A DNA stretch of 52,331 nucleotides from Spirochaetaceae bacterium (GTDB lineage Bacteria; Spirochaetota; Spirochaetia; SZUA-6; Bin103): assembly GCA_026710565.1 (NCBI GenBank), contig JAPOQV010000401.1, positions 1 to 52,331 on the forward strand, given 5' to 3'. The notes beneath the pieces were generated by a model, which did not search any database, was not told where the DNA came from, and saw nothing but the letters and a program-made list of their open reading frames with translations. The translations under genes were made by a program, and so were the position numbers. Positions 24,434-32,541 of the stretch are shown piece after piece (position 1 is the first letter of the stretch; each line of letters begins with the position of its first letter).

Positions 24434-24459
24434 AGGGCGCGGCCTCTCGGCCGCGCCCT
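24434..24459 (-). terminator. rho-independent terminator of the sugar ABC operon
   Basis: AGGGCGCGGCC (24434-24444) pairs perfectly with GGCCGCGCCCT (24449-24459) around a 4-nt loop. Read on the minus strand, the stem is followed by TTCTGTCT, a modest U-tract, 26 nt past the binding-protein stop. It may also stop the convergent VOC transcript, though no T-run follows on the plus strand. Confidence 0.65.
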
Positions 24460-24484
24460 GAGTGTCGAAAACGACCTCGCGTAC

Positions 24485-26086
24485 CTACTGGAACTTGAGG
24501 TTGATCTCGTTCATGCGGTCCTCGACGACGCGGAGGTCTCCGCCTTCCGCCCAGCGGGCAACCCAGTCGTCGAACGCGGACAGCGGCTTGGCGCCGGTGA
24601 TCAGCTCGACGAACAGCACGTTCTCCTGGCTGCCGACGTCCAGCTTGCCCCACAGGTCGTCACCGTTCTCATCGGTGATGGGGAAGAACCGGGTGGTCGG
24701 CTGCCGCCGGATGTTGGCGTCCGAGTAGATCCCGTCCGGGTTCTTGTGGAAGTCCTCCAGCGCCTTGACGACGCCCGGATGCTGCCAGTTCGCCGTGTGC
24801 GGCGTGTAGCTGTACAGCGCGCCCCAGAAGTAGCCGGCGCCGATCTGCTTGGCGGCGTCGATGCCGATGAACTCCTCCTTGCGCTCGGGGAAGCCGAACT
24901 CGTTGATCTCCCAGTGCTTGCCTTCGATGCCCTGGTTGGTCAGCGTGTGGTACGCCTCGTCCGTGTTCATCTTGTCCATGATCTGCATGATCAGGTGCAG
25001 GTCGTCCGGACGCGATTCCAGGTGCCGGCCGAAACCGTAGGAGCCGCCGTGGAAGGGGTTCCACACGTAGCGCGCCGGCCGCACGTCGTCGAAGAAACGC
25101 GGGAACGGTCCCATCTTGATCTTCGCCTCCGGCACCACCTTGCGGATCCAGTTGCCCTCCGTGCCGGGGCGGTCCAGGGAGTCGTCCCAGGAGCCGTAGC
25201 CGATCCACTCCTTGACGATGGTCTGACCGTTGCGGAACAGGTTGACGTTGGTGCCCGAGTCGTAGGTCGGGAACTCCGGATCGATGTAGCCCTTCTCGTA
25301 CCAGTCGAGCGCCACTTCGTAGCCGAGCATCATCTCGGGCTGGTTGAAGCCGCGGACCAGCCGGTCGTCACGCACGTTCCAGCGCCACTGCGCCCAGCCG
25401 GTGCCGTCGAAGATCATCGGGAAGCACTGCCAGGTGAGTCCCTTGGCCGGACAGGCGTACGGGTGCTGATTGGGATACTTCGCCTTGAAGGCCGCGAAGA
25501 CCTCCTCGATCTCCTCGAAGGTGCCGGGCACGTCTTCGAAGCCCAGGTCCTCGATCACGTCGAGGCGCCAGGCGATGCCGTGCGGAAACTGGCCGCCGAA
25601 CCAGACGTTCGGGATCTGTACCAGCTTGCCGTCGCGGCGAAAGCGCTCCCAGGTGCCTTCCTCGTTGAGACCGACGACCTTCATCACGTCTACCAGCGCT
25701 TGGTAGACGCCGGGCATGTGCTCCTGGACGTCGGAAAGCTCGAAGCGGGCGGTGCCCTGCTTCATGACTTCCTCGTTCCACCACACGGGGAACACGTCCG
25801 GCATGTCGCCCGATGCCAGCAGCAGGTTGATCTTCTCGGTCACCTCACTGTCGGCGTCGACGCCTTCCGGCAGGATGGTCACCGCGCGGCCGAAGTCGCG
25901 CTCGATCCACTCCTCGACCATGGTGAAGACCTCGGTGCGCTCCTCGGGCACCTGCCGCAGTCCGAACCACCGGATCTCCAGCGGTGCGTCTGCCGCGCCT
26001 TCGCCTTCGCCGGCGCCCAGCGCCAGCCCCGCGCTGCCGAGCAGCAGCAACGCGCCGAGTATGACGGTAAGCGATTTCCTCATCAC
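24485..26086 (-). CDS. extracellular solute-binding protein of a sugar ABC transporter (LplA/YtcQ type)
   Basis: A 533-residue exported binding protein that should deliver an oligosaccharide or sugar to the permeases encoded upstream. The signal peptide is MMRKSLTVILGALLLLGSAG followed by an Ala/Gly/Glu-rich linker without a lipobox Cys. The mature part shows the type 2 periplasmic binding fold with large, aromatic-rich inserts: GGQFPHGIAWRLDVI, FDGTGWAQWRW, SPFH-like NPFHGGSYGFGRH. This size and the partner permeases place it in the LplA/YtcQ family (unsaturated rhamnogalacturonan and other complex sugars in Bacillus). It has a clear Shine-Dalgarno sequence (AAGGAG). It is last in a four-gene leftward operon. 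Confidence 0.88.
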   Translation of the reverse strand: MMRKSLTVILGALLLLGSAGLALGAGEGEGAADAPLEIRWFGLRQVPEERTEVFTMVEEWIERDFGRAVTILPEGVDADSEVTEKINLLLASGDMPDVFPVWWNEEVMKQGTARFELSDVQEHMPGVYQALVDVMKVVGLNEEGTWERFRRDGKLVQIPNVWFGGQFPHGIAWRLDVIEDLGFEDVPGTFEEIEEVFAAFKAKYPNQHPYACPAKGLTWQCFPMIFDGTGWAQWRWNVRDDRLVRGFNQPEMMLGYEVALDWYEKGYIDPEFPTYDSGTNVNLFRNGQTIVKEWIGYGSWDDSLDRPGTEGNWIRKVVPEAKIKMGPFPRFFDDVRPARYVWNPFHGGSYGFGRHLESRPDDLHLIMQIMDKMNTDEAYHTLTNQGIEGKHWEINEFGFPERKEEFIGIDAAKQIGAGYFWGALYSYTPHTANWQHPGVVKALEDFHKNPDGIYSDANIRRQPTTRFFPITDENGDDLWGKLDVGSQENVLFVELITGAKPLSAFDDWVARWAEGGDLRVVEDRMNEINLKFQ

Positions 26087-26169
26087 TCACTCTCCTTGAA
26101 AGAGATTGTCCGCCCTGCAACGCAGGGCTGCCCCGCAGGGCATTGGATTCCAATGGTGTGCTCGCGGGC

Positions 26170-27078
26170 TCATCCCTTCAGCGACCCCAGGATGATGCCT
26201 TTCACGAAGTAGCGCTGCATGAACGGATAGGTGCAGAGGATGGGCAGCGTCGAGACCATCAGGATGGAAGCCTTGATCGTTTCCGGCGTGTAACGGCGCA
26301 CCAGCTCCTCCTGGCGCTGGATCGCCTGCACGTCGGCTCCCAGCCCCGAGTAGGAGAAGTTGCTCTCCAGCAGCACGCGGCGCAGCAGGATCTGCAGCAC
26401 CTTGATCTTGGGGCTGGTGATGTAGATGAGCGCGTCGAACCAGGAGTTCCAGTGCAGGACCATCGTCCACAGCGCCACGGTGGCGATGATCGGCATCGAC
26501 AGCGGAACCACGATCCGCACGAAGACGGTCAGGTCGCTCGCGCCGTCGATGCGGGCGCTCTCCTCCAGCTCCTCGGGCAGCGCCATCAGGTAGTTGCGGG
26601 CGATGATCAGCGTGAACGGATCGACCAGGATCGGCAGGATCAGCGACCAGATCGAGTTCACCAGCCCCAGGCTTCGTACCAGGATGAAGGTGGGAACGAT
26701 GCCGCCGCCGAACAGCATCGTGATCAGCACGAAGATGGTCCAGAAGGTGCGCAGCGGCAGGTAGCGCTTGGCCAGCGGGTACCCCATCGACATCGTCACG
26801 GCGACGGTCAGCGTGGTGCCGAGCGCGGTGCGCAGGACCGTCCAGAAATAGGCGTTGCCGATGGCCGGGGTCTGCAGGATGCGTCCGTAGGACGCCAGGC
26901 TCATCGCTCCCGGCCGCGGGAACGCCTTGAAGCCGATCTTCATGGCCTCCTCGGCCGTGCTCAGCGACAGGGTGATCTGGCGCATGAACGGGTACAGGAT
27001 GGTGATGCAGAGCAGCACCATCAGGACGGCGTTGGTCGCGTCGAAGACCTTCTCGCCCAAGGGCCGCTGCAGCGCCAT
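26170..27078 (-). CDS. carbohydrate ABC transporter permease (MalG/YtcP type), copy 2
   Basis: A 302-residue inner-membrane permease with six predicted helices. The EAA loop that docks on the ATPase reads EELEESARIDGASDLTVFVR, followed by PLSMPIIATVALW. Close paralogue of the gene at 28065: both share VFDALIYITSP/DP-like and LLESNFSYSGLG/DFSYAGLG segments and the same C-terminal YPFMQRYFVKG. It lies 6 nt after the LplB-type gene and 83 nt before the binding-protein gene. No ATPase is encoded nearby; relatives usually share one MsmX-like ATPase. Confidence 0.9.
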   Translation of the reverse strand: MALQRPLGEKVFDATNAVLMVLLCITILYPFMRQITLSLSTAEEAMKIGFKAFPRPGAMSLASYGRILQTPAIGNAYFWTVLRTALGTTLTVAVTMSMGYPLAKRYLPLRTFWTIFVLITMLFGGGIVPTFILVRSLGLVNSIWSLILPILVDPFTLIIARNYLMALPEELEESARIDGASDLTVFVRIVVPLSMPIIATVALWTMVLHWNSWFDALIYITSPKIKVLQILLRRVLLESNFSYSGLGADVQAIQRQEELVRRYTPETIKASILMVSTLPILCTYPFMQRYFVKGIILGSLKG

Positions 27079-27084
27079 CGTGTC

Positions 27085-28047
27085 CTACCAAAGGCCGTAG
27101 CCGGTGAATCGGCGCACGACCCGGTCGACGGTCAGGACCAGCACCAGGGCGATCACGTTCTTGGTCAGTCCCACCGCGGTGGCGAACTCGAACTCGAACG
27201 ACTGCAGGCCGACCCGATAGATGTAGGTGTCGATGATGTCGGCGATCTCGTACACCAGCGTGTTGTAGAGGTTGAATATCTGATCGAAGCCGGCGTTGAG
27301 GATCTGCGACATGCTCAGGATCAGCAGGATCGCGGTCACCGGCAGGATGCCGGGCAGGGTGATGCTTATGGCGCGCCGCCAGCGGCTGGCGCCGTCCACC
27401 ACGGCCGCCTCGTAGAGCTCGGGATTGATGCTCGACATGGTGGCCAGGTAGATGATCGTGCCCCAGCCGACCTCCTTCCAGATGCCTGAGATGATCAGGA
27501 TCGGGATGAACCAGGTCTGGCTGGTCAGCAGCACCGTCGTGTCCGCGCCGATCAGGCGCATGAGGTAGCCGTAGATGCCGCGGCTGGGGGAGAGGAGCTC
27601 GGTGATCAGGCCGGCCACAACCACCCAGGACAGGAAGTGCGGCAGGTAGGAGATGGTCTGCACCGTGCGCTTGAACTTGGTGTTGAAGATCTCGTTCAGC
27701 AGCAGCGCCAGGATGATAGGCATGGGAAAGCCGAAGGCGATCCGGAGCACGCTGATCTCCACGGTGTTCCAGAACACGCGCGCCACGTCGTGCTGCTCGA
27801 TCAGGCGCCGGAAATGCTTGAGGCCCACCCAGGGGCTGAACAGGATTCCCTCGTAGACGTCGTACTCCTTGAAGGCCAGGATCACGCCGTAGATGGGGAC
27901 GTAGCGGAAGACGACGAAGTAGGCGATGCCGGGCAGCATCAGCAGGAGAAGGTAGCGGTGGCGAAGCATCTCCCGGGCCAGGCTGGGCTTCCGATACTCC
28001 ACCAGCTCCGTGGGGGCGACGGTTGCTGTGGAAGAGCGATCGGCCAT
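27085..28047 (-). CDS. sugar ABC transporter permease (LplB type)
   Basis: A 320-residue inner-membrane permease of the MalF/LplB class. RYLLLLMLPGIAYFVVFRYVP forms the first helix, ILALLLNEIF and the EAA loop YEAAVVDGASRWRRAISITL are characteristic, and the protein ends with VVRRFTGYGLW. It should form a heterodimer with one of the two YtcP-type permeases on either side. The start has a GGAGG ribosome-binding site and the next gene follows at 6 nt. Helix count is about six. Confidence 0.9.
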   Translation of the reverse strand: MADRSSTATVAPTELVEYRKPSLAREMLRHRYLLLLMLPGIAYFVVFRYVPIYGVILAFKEYDVYEGILFSPWVGLKHFRRLIEQHDVARVFWNTVEISVLRIAFGFPMPIILALLLNEIFNTKFKRTVQTISYLPHFLSWVVVAGLITELLSPSRGIYGYLMRLIGADTTVLLTSQTWFIPILIISGIWKEVGWGTIIYLATMSSINPELYEAAVVDGASRWRRAISITLPGILPVTAILLILSMSQILNAGFDQIFNLYNTLVYEIADIIDTYIYRVGLQSFEFEFATAVGLTKNVIALVLVLTVDRVVRRFTGYGLW

Positions 28048-28064
28048 TGGAACCTCCGGTCAGT

Positions 28065-29006
28065 CTAACCTTTCAGTGCCCCGATGAGGGCGCCCTTGGC
28101 GAAATACTTCTGCATGAACGGGTAGGTGAGCAGGATCGGCACCGTGAACACCATCAGCATCGCCGCCTTGATCGTCTCCGGCGTGTACTCGCGCAACAGC
28201 CGCTCCTGGGCCATCATCTGTGCGGCCGTCTCCGTCGTGCCCAGCCCGGCGTAACTGAAGTCGCTCTCCAGCAGCACGCGGCGCAGCACCTGCTGAGCCA
28301 CCTTGATGCGCGGATCGGTGATGTAGATCAGGGCGTCGAACCATGCGCCCCAATGGAAGACGATGGTCCAGAGCGCCACCACCGCGAACACGGGCTTTGC
28401 CATCGGCAGCACGATGCGAACGAACACGAGCAGTTCGCCGGCACCGTCGATGCGGGCGCTCTCCTCCAGATCCTCGGGCAGGGTCAGCATGTAGCTGCGC
28501 ATGACGATCAGTGCGAAGGCCGATACCAGCTCCGGCATCACCAGCGCCCAGATGGTGTTGATCAGCCCCAGGCTGCGCACCAGCAGGTACGTGGGGATCA
28601 ACCCGCCGGAGAAGAACAGGGTCGCGAACACGAACACGGTCCAGGAGCGGCGCAGCGGCAGGTAACGCTTGGCCAGCGGGTAGGCCATCATGCCCGTCAC
28701 CACCAGCGTGAGGGTGGTGCCGATGCTGGTGCGCGCCAGGGTCCAGAAGTACGCGCGGGCGATCGAGTCGGTCTGGAAGATGCGCTCGTACGACGCCAGG
28801 GTCACCTTCTGAAAGTTGGGAATGATGTGGGCGCCGAACCTGAGCGCCTCGTCCGCGGTGCTGAGCGAGATGGTGATCTGCCGCATGAACGGCAGCAGGA
28901 TGGACACCGACAGCAGGATCAGGAACAGGTGGTTGGCGACGTCGAAGATCCGCCCGCCGACCCCGGTCGTGCGCAAGGCCGGACTCCGCGCGTCGCTCTG
29001 AGCCAT
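28065..29006 (-). CDS. carbohydrate ABC transporter permease (MalG/YtcP type), copy 1
   Basis: A 313-residue permease with six helices and the EAA loop DLEESARIDGAGELLVFVR. It is a paralogue of the permease at 26170. It stands first in the operon. I place the start at ATG 29006 (MAQSDARS): TATGCT at 29014-29019 lies 7 nt upstream, so the mRNA would be leaderless; the longer ATG at 29018 lies inside that -10. The divergent beta-helix gene starts 48 nt away. The transporter thus has one LplB-type and two YtcP-type subunits. Confidence 0.88.
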   Translation of the reverse strand: MAQSDARSPALRTTGVGGRIFDVANHLFLILLSVSILLPFMRQITISLSTADEALRFGAHIIPNFQKVTLASYERIFQTDSIARAYFWTLARTSIGTTLTLVVTGMMAYPLAKRYLPLRRSWTVFVFATLFFSGGLIPTYLLVRSLGLINTIWALVMPELVSAFALIVMRSYMLTLPEDLEESARIDGAGELLVFVRIVLPMAKPVFAVVALWTIVFHWGAWFDALIYITDPRIKVAQQVLRRVLLESDFSYAGLGTTETAAQMMAQERLLREYTPETIKAAMLMVFTVPILLTYPFMQKYFAKGALIGALKG

Positions 29007-29013
29007 CGCGGCG

Positions 29014-29046
29014 AGCATAGCCGATGCGGCGTTCCCTACCTACACT
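29014..29046. promoter_or_regulatory. divergent promoter region between the permease and beta-helix genes
   Basis: Leftward: TATGCT on the minus strand (29014-29019), 7 nt before ATG 29006. Rightward: TACACT (29041-29046), 8 nt before ATG 29055. Neither gene has a Shine-Dalgarno sequence. No clear -35 is seen for either, which may mean activator dependence. Confidence 0.45.
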
Positions 29047-29054
29047 GAGCCGTC

Positions 29055-31343
29055 ATGACACGCTTCTTCGTCGCCCCCGGCGGCGATACCCCGGACCGGT
29101 TCGAGACCGTTCCGCAGGCCCTGCGGGCCGTCCGCGAGCTGCCGCGGCCCTGGACCGGCGACGTGGTCGTCGAGCTGGAGCCGGCGGTGTACCGCCTCAC
29201 GGACCCGATCGAGATCGTCCCGGCAGGCGGGGGGAGCGATGGCCATACCCTCACGATCCGCTCGCGGCCGGGAGACGGGCGAGCGGTGCTGGAGGGGACG
29301 GAGGTCGTCGAGGAGTGGCAGCCGGCCGGCCCGGGACGCTGGCGTGCGTCGGTAGGAGACCGGGGCGCCGGCTCGCTGTTCATCGACGGTGAACGCTGCA
29401 CGCAGGCGCGGTGGCCGATCGACGGCTACGCCCGTGGGCTGGGATACGACCCGGACGCCCCGCGCCGCCGCATGCGCATCGCGGCCGCCGAGCTGCCACC
29501 GATCGCGGATCCGAACGCGCTGCAGGTCTTCGTGTGGCCGGGCGGCGAGAGCGGCGAGTGGAACTGGTTCTCGGAACTGGCCGCCGTCGAGGACCTGGAC
29601 CGCACGGGCGGCACGCTGACGCTGGCCGGCGACGGCCGCTACCCGCTGGGGCCGGGCACGCGGTTCTTCCTGTTGGGCGCGGTCGAGTTCCTGGATCTTC
29701 CGGCCGTGGCGTCGCGCTACGTGCTGGACCGCGGCACCGGTGAGCTGCTTCTGCGCCTCGACGGCGAGATCGCCGGGCACGAGGTCAGCACCGCAGCCGT
29801 CTCGGCCCTGGTGTCCATCCGGGGCTGCAGCGCCGGGCCCCCGGTCAGCGACGTGTGCCTGGAGAACCTGGTGCTGCGCGGTTGCGACTACCCGCACGAG
29901 GTGCCCGACGGCGCCGGGCCGGCGGGGGCCGTGCACATCACGAACGCCGAGCGCGTCGCCGTGGTGGGTTGCGAGATCACGGCCACCGGCCTGCACGGCG
30001 TCCACATCGACGGCGCCAACAGCGAGGTGACGGTGGCCGATTGCTGGCTGCACGACATCGGCCATACCGGCGTGCAGGCCGACGCGCCACGGCTGACGCG
30101 CCGGTTCGCCAGCCGCGGCCACCGAATCGTCGACAACCTGATCCATCACACCGGGCGGTGCGTCGGCCACGGCGCCGGCATACAGCTCTCCGGCGCCGGG
30201 GAGTGCGTCGTGGCGCACAACCGCGTGCACGACACGCCACGCTACGCGGTCAGCATCAAGGGCCCGCGGCCCGGCACGATCGTCGGCGGCCGTATCGACG
30301 GCGTGACGGTCACGCGAGAGAACGCCCACGAGTTCATCCACTCGCGCGACAACGTGGTCGAGTACAACGACCTGTCGCATGCCAACACCGATTCTCAGGA
30401 CACTGGAGTATTCGAATCCTGGGGACCGGGGCTGAACAACGTGGTGCGCAACAACCGCGTGCGCGACAGCGAGATCCGCTTCTCCTTCGGCTTCGGGATC
30501 TACTTGGACGACGCCTCGAACCGCATGACCGTGGAGCGCAACCTCGTGCACGGCCTGCAGCGCAGCCGCGCGGCGGCGCGCGGCGAGCTGGGGCTCCTGC
30601 GCCACCCGATCTACTCCAAGGGGATCGGCAACGTCTTCCGCGACAACATCGTGGCCGACAACGGCTCCGCCGCCTGCTTCGGCAGCTTCGAGATGGCCGG
30701 CGAGCCGTGCCGCGAGCTGACGCTTGCGCGCAACGTCTTCGCCGACTGCGGACCGGCGGTCTACAGCTTCCAGAACTGGTCGGATGACCGCTTTGCGGCC
30801 GCGGACCGCAACGTGTTCTTCGACCCCGGCGGCTCCTACTTGGTGGACGGCGTGCCCGGCGTCACCGACCTGGACGGCTGGCGCTCGCATCGGGCCGGCC
30901 ACGACCGCGCGTCGCTGACGGCCGATCCTCGCTTCATGGATGCCCGGCACGGCGACTTCCGGCTGAGGCACGACTCGCCGGCGTGGCAGCTCGGCATCGA
31001 GCCGATCAATCTGGCCGCCATCGGCCTGCAGCCCGACTATCCGTTCGCCGACCCGGACGATCCGGTCGCGGCGGTGATCGTGGCGGCCGACGACGGTCGG
31101 CCCTTCGTGCGTCTCTCCGTCGGCGAAACGGTGCGGTTTCGCCTGACGGTCCGCAGCGAACGCGGATTCGTCCTCGATCCCGCGTCTCTGGAGGTGTTCT
31201 GGAGCAGCCGCACGCCGCGCGTGGCCGCCACGGACATCAGCGGCGAGGTCACGGCCAACGCACCCGGCGTGGCGCGGATCACCGCGACGACGTGCCGCGG
31301 CGGTGCCATGCGCGGCGGCGGCGTGGACGTCGTGGTGTCCTGA
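29055..31343 (+). CDS. right-handed parallel beta-helix repeat protein (pectate lyase-like fold)
   Basis: A 762-residue protein. The N-terminal region (FFVAPGGDT...VPQALRAVREL...VVVELEPAVYRL) is the usual cap of beta-helix polysaccharide lyases and hydrolases. From about residue 255 to 600 come repeated coils of the N-x-V/I type (VVGCEITATGLHGVHIDGAN, HRIVDNLIHHTG, VVAHNRVHDTPRYAVSI, VVRNNRVRDS, VERNLVHGL). The last 90 residues look like a beta-sandwich (Big-2-like VTANAPGVARITATT). No signal peptide is visible. Likely acts on uronate- or hexose-containing oligomers imported by the adjacent transporter, but catalytic residues cannot be assigned. Confidence 0.8.
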   Translation: MTRFFVAPGGDTPDRFETVPQALRAVRELPRPWTGDVVVELEPAVYRLTDPIEIVPAGGGSDGHTLTIRSRPGDGRAVLEGTEVVEEWQPAGPGRWRASVGDRGAGSLFIDGERCTQARWPIDGYARGLGYDPDAPRRRMRIAAAELPPIADPNALQVFVWPGGESGEWNWFSELAAVEDLDRTGGTLTLAGDGRYPLGPGTRFFLLGAVEFLDLPAVASRYVLDRGTGELLLRLDGEIAGHEVSTAAVSALVSIRGCSAGPPVSDVCLENLVLRGCDYPHEVPDGAGPAGAVHITNAERVAVVGCEITATGLHGVHIDGANSEVTVADCWLHDIGHTGVQADAPRLTRRFASRGHRIVDNLIHHTGRCVGHGAGIQLSGAGECVVAHNRVHDTPRYAVSIKGPRPGTIVGGRIDGVTVTRENAHEFIHSRDNVVEYNDLSHANTDSQDTGVFESWGPGLNNVVRNNRVRDSEIRFSFGFGIYLDDASNRMTVERNLVHGLQRSRAAARGELGLLRHPIYSKGIGNVFRDNIVADNGSAACFGSFEMAGEPCRELTLARNVFADCGPAVYSFQNWSDDRFAAADRNVFFDPGGSYLVDGVPGVTDLDGWRSHRAGHDRASLTADPRFMDARHGDFRLRHDSPAWQLGIEPINLAAIGLQPDYPFADPDDPVAAVIVAADDGRPFVRLSVGETVRFRLTVRSERGFVLDPASLEVFWSSRTPRVAATDISGEVTANAPGVARITATTCRGGAMRGGGVDVVVS

Positions 31344-31360
31344 TCCCCGGCACGGCTACG

Positions 31361-32518
31361 TCATGAGTTCGCGCGGTACCTCTCGAGCACCCGGCGGTCG
31401 GGCTGGAAGCCGATGCCCGGGGCGGTGGGGATGGTGAAGGTCATGCCGGGGCCGACGGCCGGCGGGGGCAGGTTGAGCTCCTCCCGAAACGGGTTCCAGG
31501 TCCGGTCCAGCTCCAGCAGGGGCTCGCGCGCCCCCAGTGCCGGCGGGCAGGGGGCGATCATGGCCAGCACCTGCAGCGAGGCGGCGACGGCGATTCCCGT
31601 GCCCCAGACGTGGGGGATGCAGCGCACGTGGGCGGCGTCGGCCAGGTCGGCGATCTTCAGCGTCTCCGTGATGCCGCCGGCGGCGCAGCAGTCGGGCTGC
31701 ACGATGTCGGCGGCTTCGTGGCGGAGTAGCTCGGCGAAGCCCCAGCGCCCGAACTCCGCCTCGCCGGTGGATATGGGGATCGGCGACTCCCGCCGGAAGC
31801 GGCCCAGTCCGCGCAGGTCCTCGGGGATCAGGGGCTCCTCATACCAGTCGATGCCCGCCGGATGGATGCGGCGTGCCACTTCCAGCGCCGCCGCCCGGTC
31901 GTAGGCGTGATTGGCGTCCACCATGATCCGCACGTCCGGGCCCACGGCGTCGCGCACGGCGTTCACGACCGTGACGTCGTCGTCGATGCCGAAGCCGATC
32001 TTGAGCTTCAGGGCGGTGAAGCCCGATGCGACGTAGCGCAGGGCCTCATCCACGAGCAACGGTGCCTGGCCCGTCAGGCTGCCGGCGGCCCGCTTGCGGT
32101 AGAAGCCGGTGGCGTAGGCGGCGACCTGGCTGCGGTAGTTGCGCCCCGCCAGCCGGTGGCACGGCACGCCGAAGTGCTTCCCGGCCAAGTCCCACAGCGC
32201 GATGTCCACGGCGCTGAGCGCCTCCAGCGCCGTCCCCTTGCGGCCGTGGTCGCGCATCGCGGTGTACAGCTCCAGCCACCGCGTCTCGCGGTCGAGGGCG
32301 TCGCGCCCCAGCAGCAGAGGAGCGTACACCTCCTCGATCAGCGCCGCGTTGGTCGCGGGAGGACCGAACGCCTCCCCGTACCCGACGGTGCCGTCGGCGG
32401 TCTCGATCTCCACCACCAGGGAGCGGCGGCGCAGGAACCAGGCCTGCGAGTAGGCGAACACCTCGCCGTCCGGCAGGTCGACGCTCAGGATGGTCGGGCG
32501 CACGTGGGCGATCTTCAT
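31361..32518 (-). CDS. mandelate racemase/muconate lactonizing enzyme family dehydratase
   Basis: A 385-residue enolase-superfamily enzyme. Active-site residues appear in the mandelate racemase arrangement: Lys171 and Lys173 (LKLKIG), metal ligands Asp201 (VDANHAY), Glu227 (WYEEPL) and Glu253 (STGEAEF), Asp276 (QPD) and His303 (PHVWGTG). The enzyme abstracts the alpha proton of a carboxylate, most often dehydrating a sugar acid to its 2-keto-3-deoxy form. The exact sugar acid is unknown. It is transcribed divergently from the GH4 gene, with starts only 23 nt apart. Confidence 0.9.
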   Translation of the reverse strand: MKIAHVRPTILSVDLPDGEVFAYSQAWFLRRRSLVVEIETADGTVGYGEAFGPPATNAALIEEVYAPLLLGRDALDRETRWLELYTAMRDHGRKGTALEALSAVDIALWDLAGKHFGVPCHRLAGRNYRSQVAAYATGFYRKRAAGSLTGQAPLLVDEALRYVASGFTALKLKIGFGIDDDVTVVNAVRDAVGPDVRIMVDANHAYDRAAALEVARRIHPAGIDWYEEPLIPEDLRGLGRFRRESPIPISTGEAEFGRWGFAELLRHEAADIVQPDCCAAGGITETLKIADLADAAHVRCIPHVWGTGIAVAASLQVLAMIAPCPPALGAREPLLELDRTWNPFREELNLPPPAVGPGMTFTIPTAPGIGFQPDRRVLERYRANS

Positions 32519-32524
32519 GCCGGG

Positions 32525-32534
32525 AGCATATAGT
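32525..32534. promoter_or_regulatory. overlapping divergent -10 elements between the dehydratase and GH4 genes
   Basis: The 23-nt gap holds AGCATATAGT. On the plus strand TATAGT (32529-32534) is 7 nt before ATG 32542. On the minus strand TATGCT (32525-32530) is 6 nt before ATG 32518. The two hexamers share bases, so RNA polymerase could serve only one direction at a time. Both mRNAs would be leaderless. Confidence 0.5.
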
Positions 32535-32541
32535 GAAGGCC

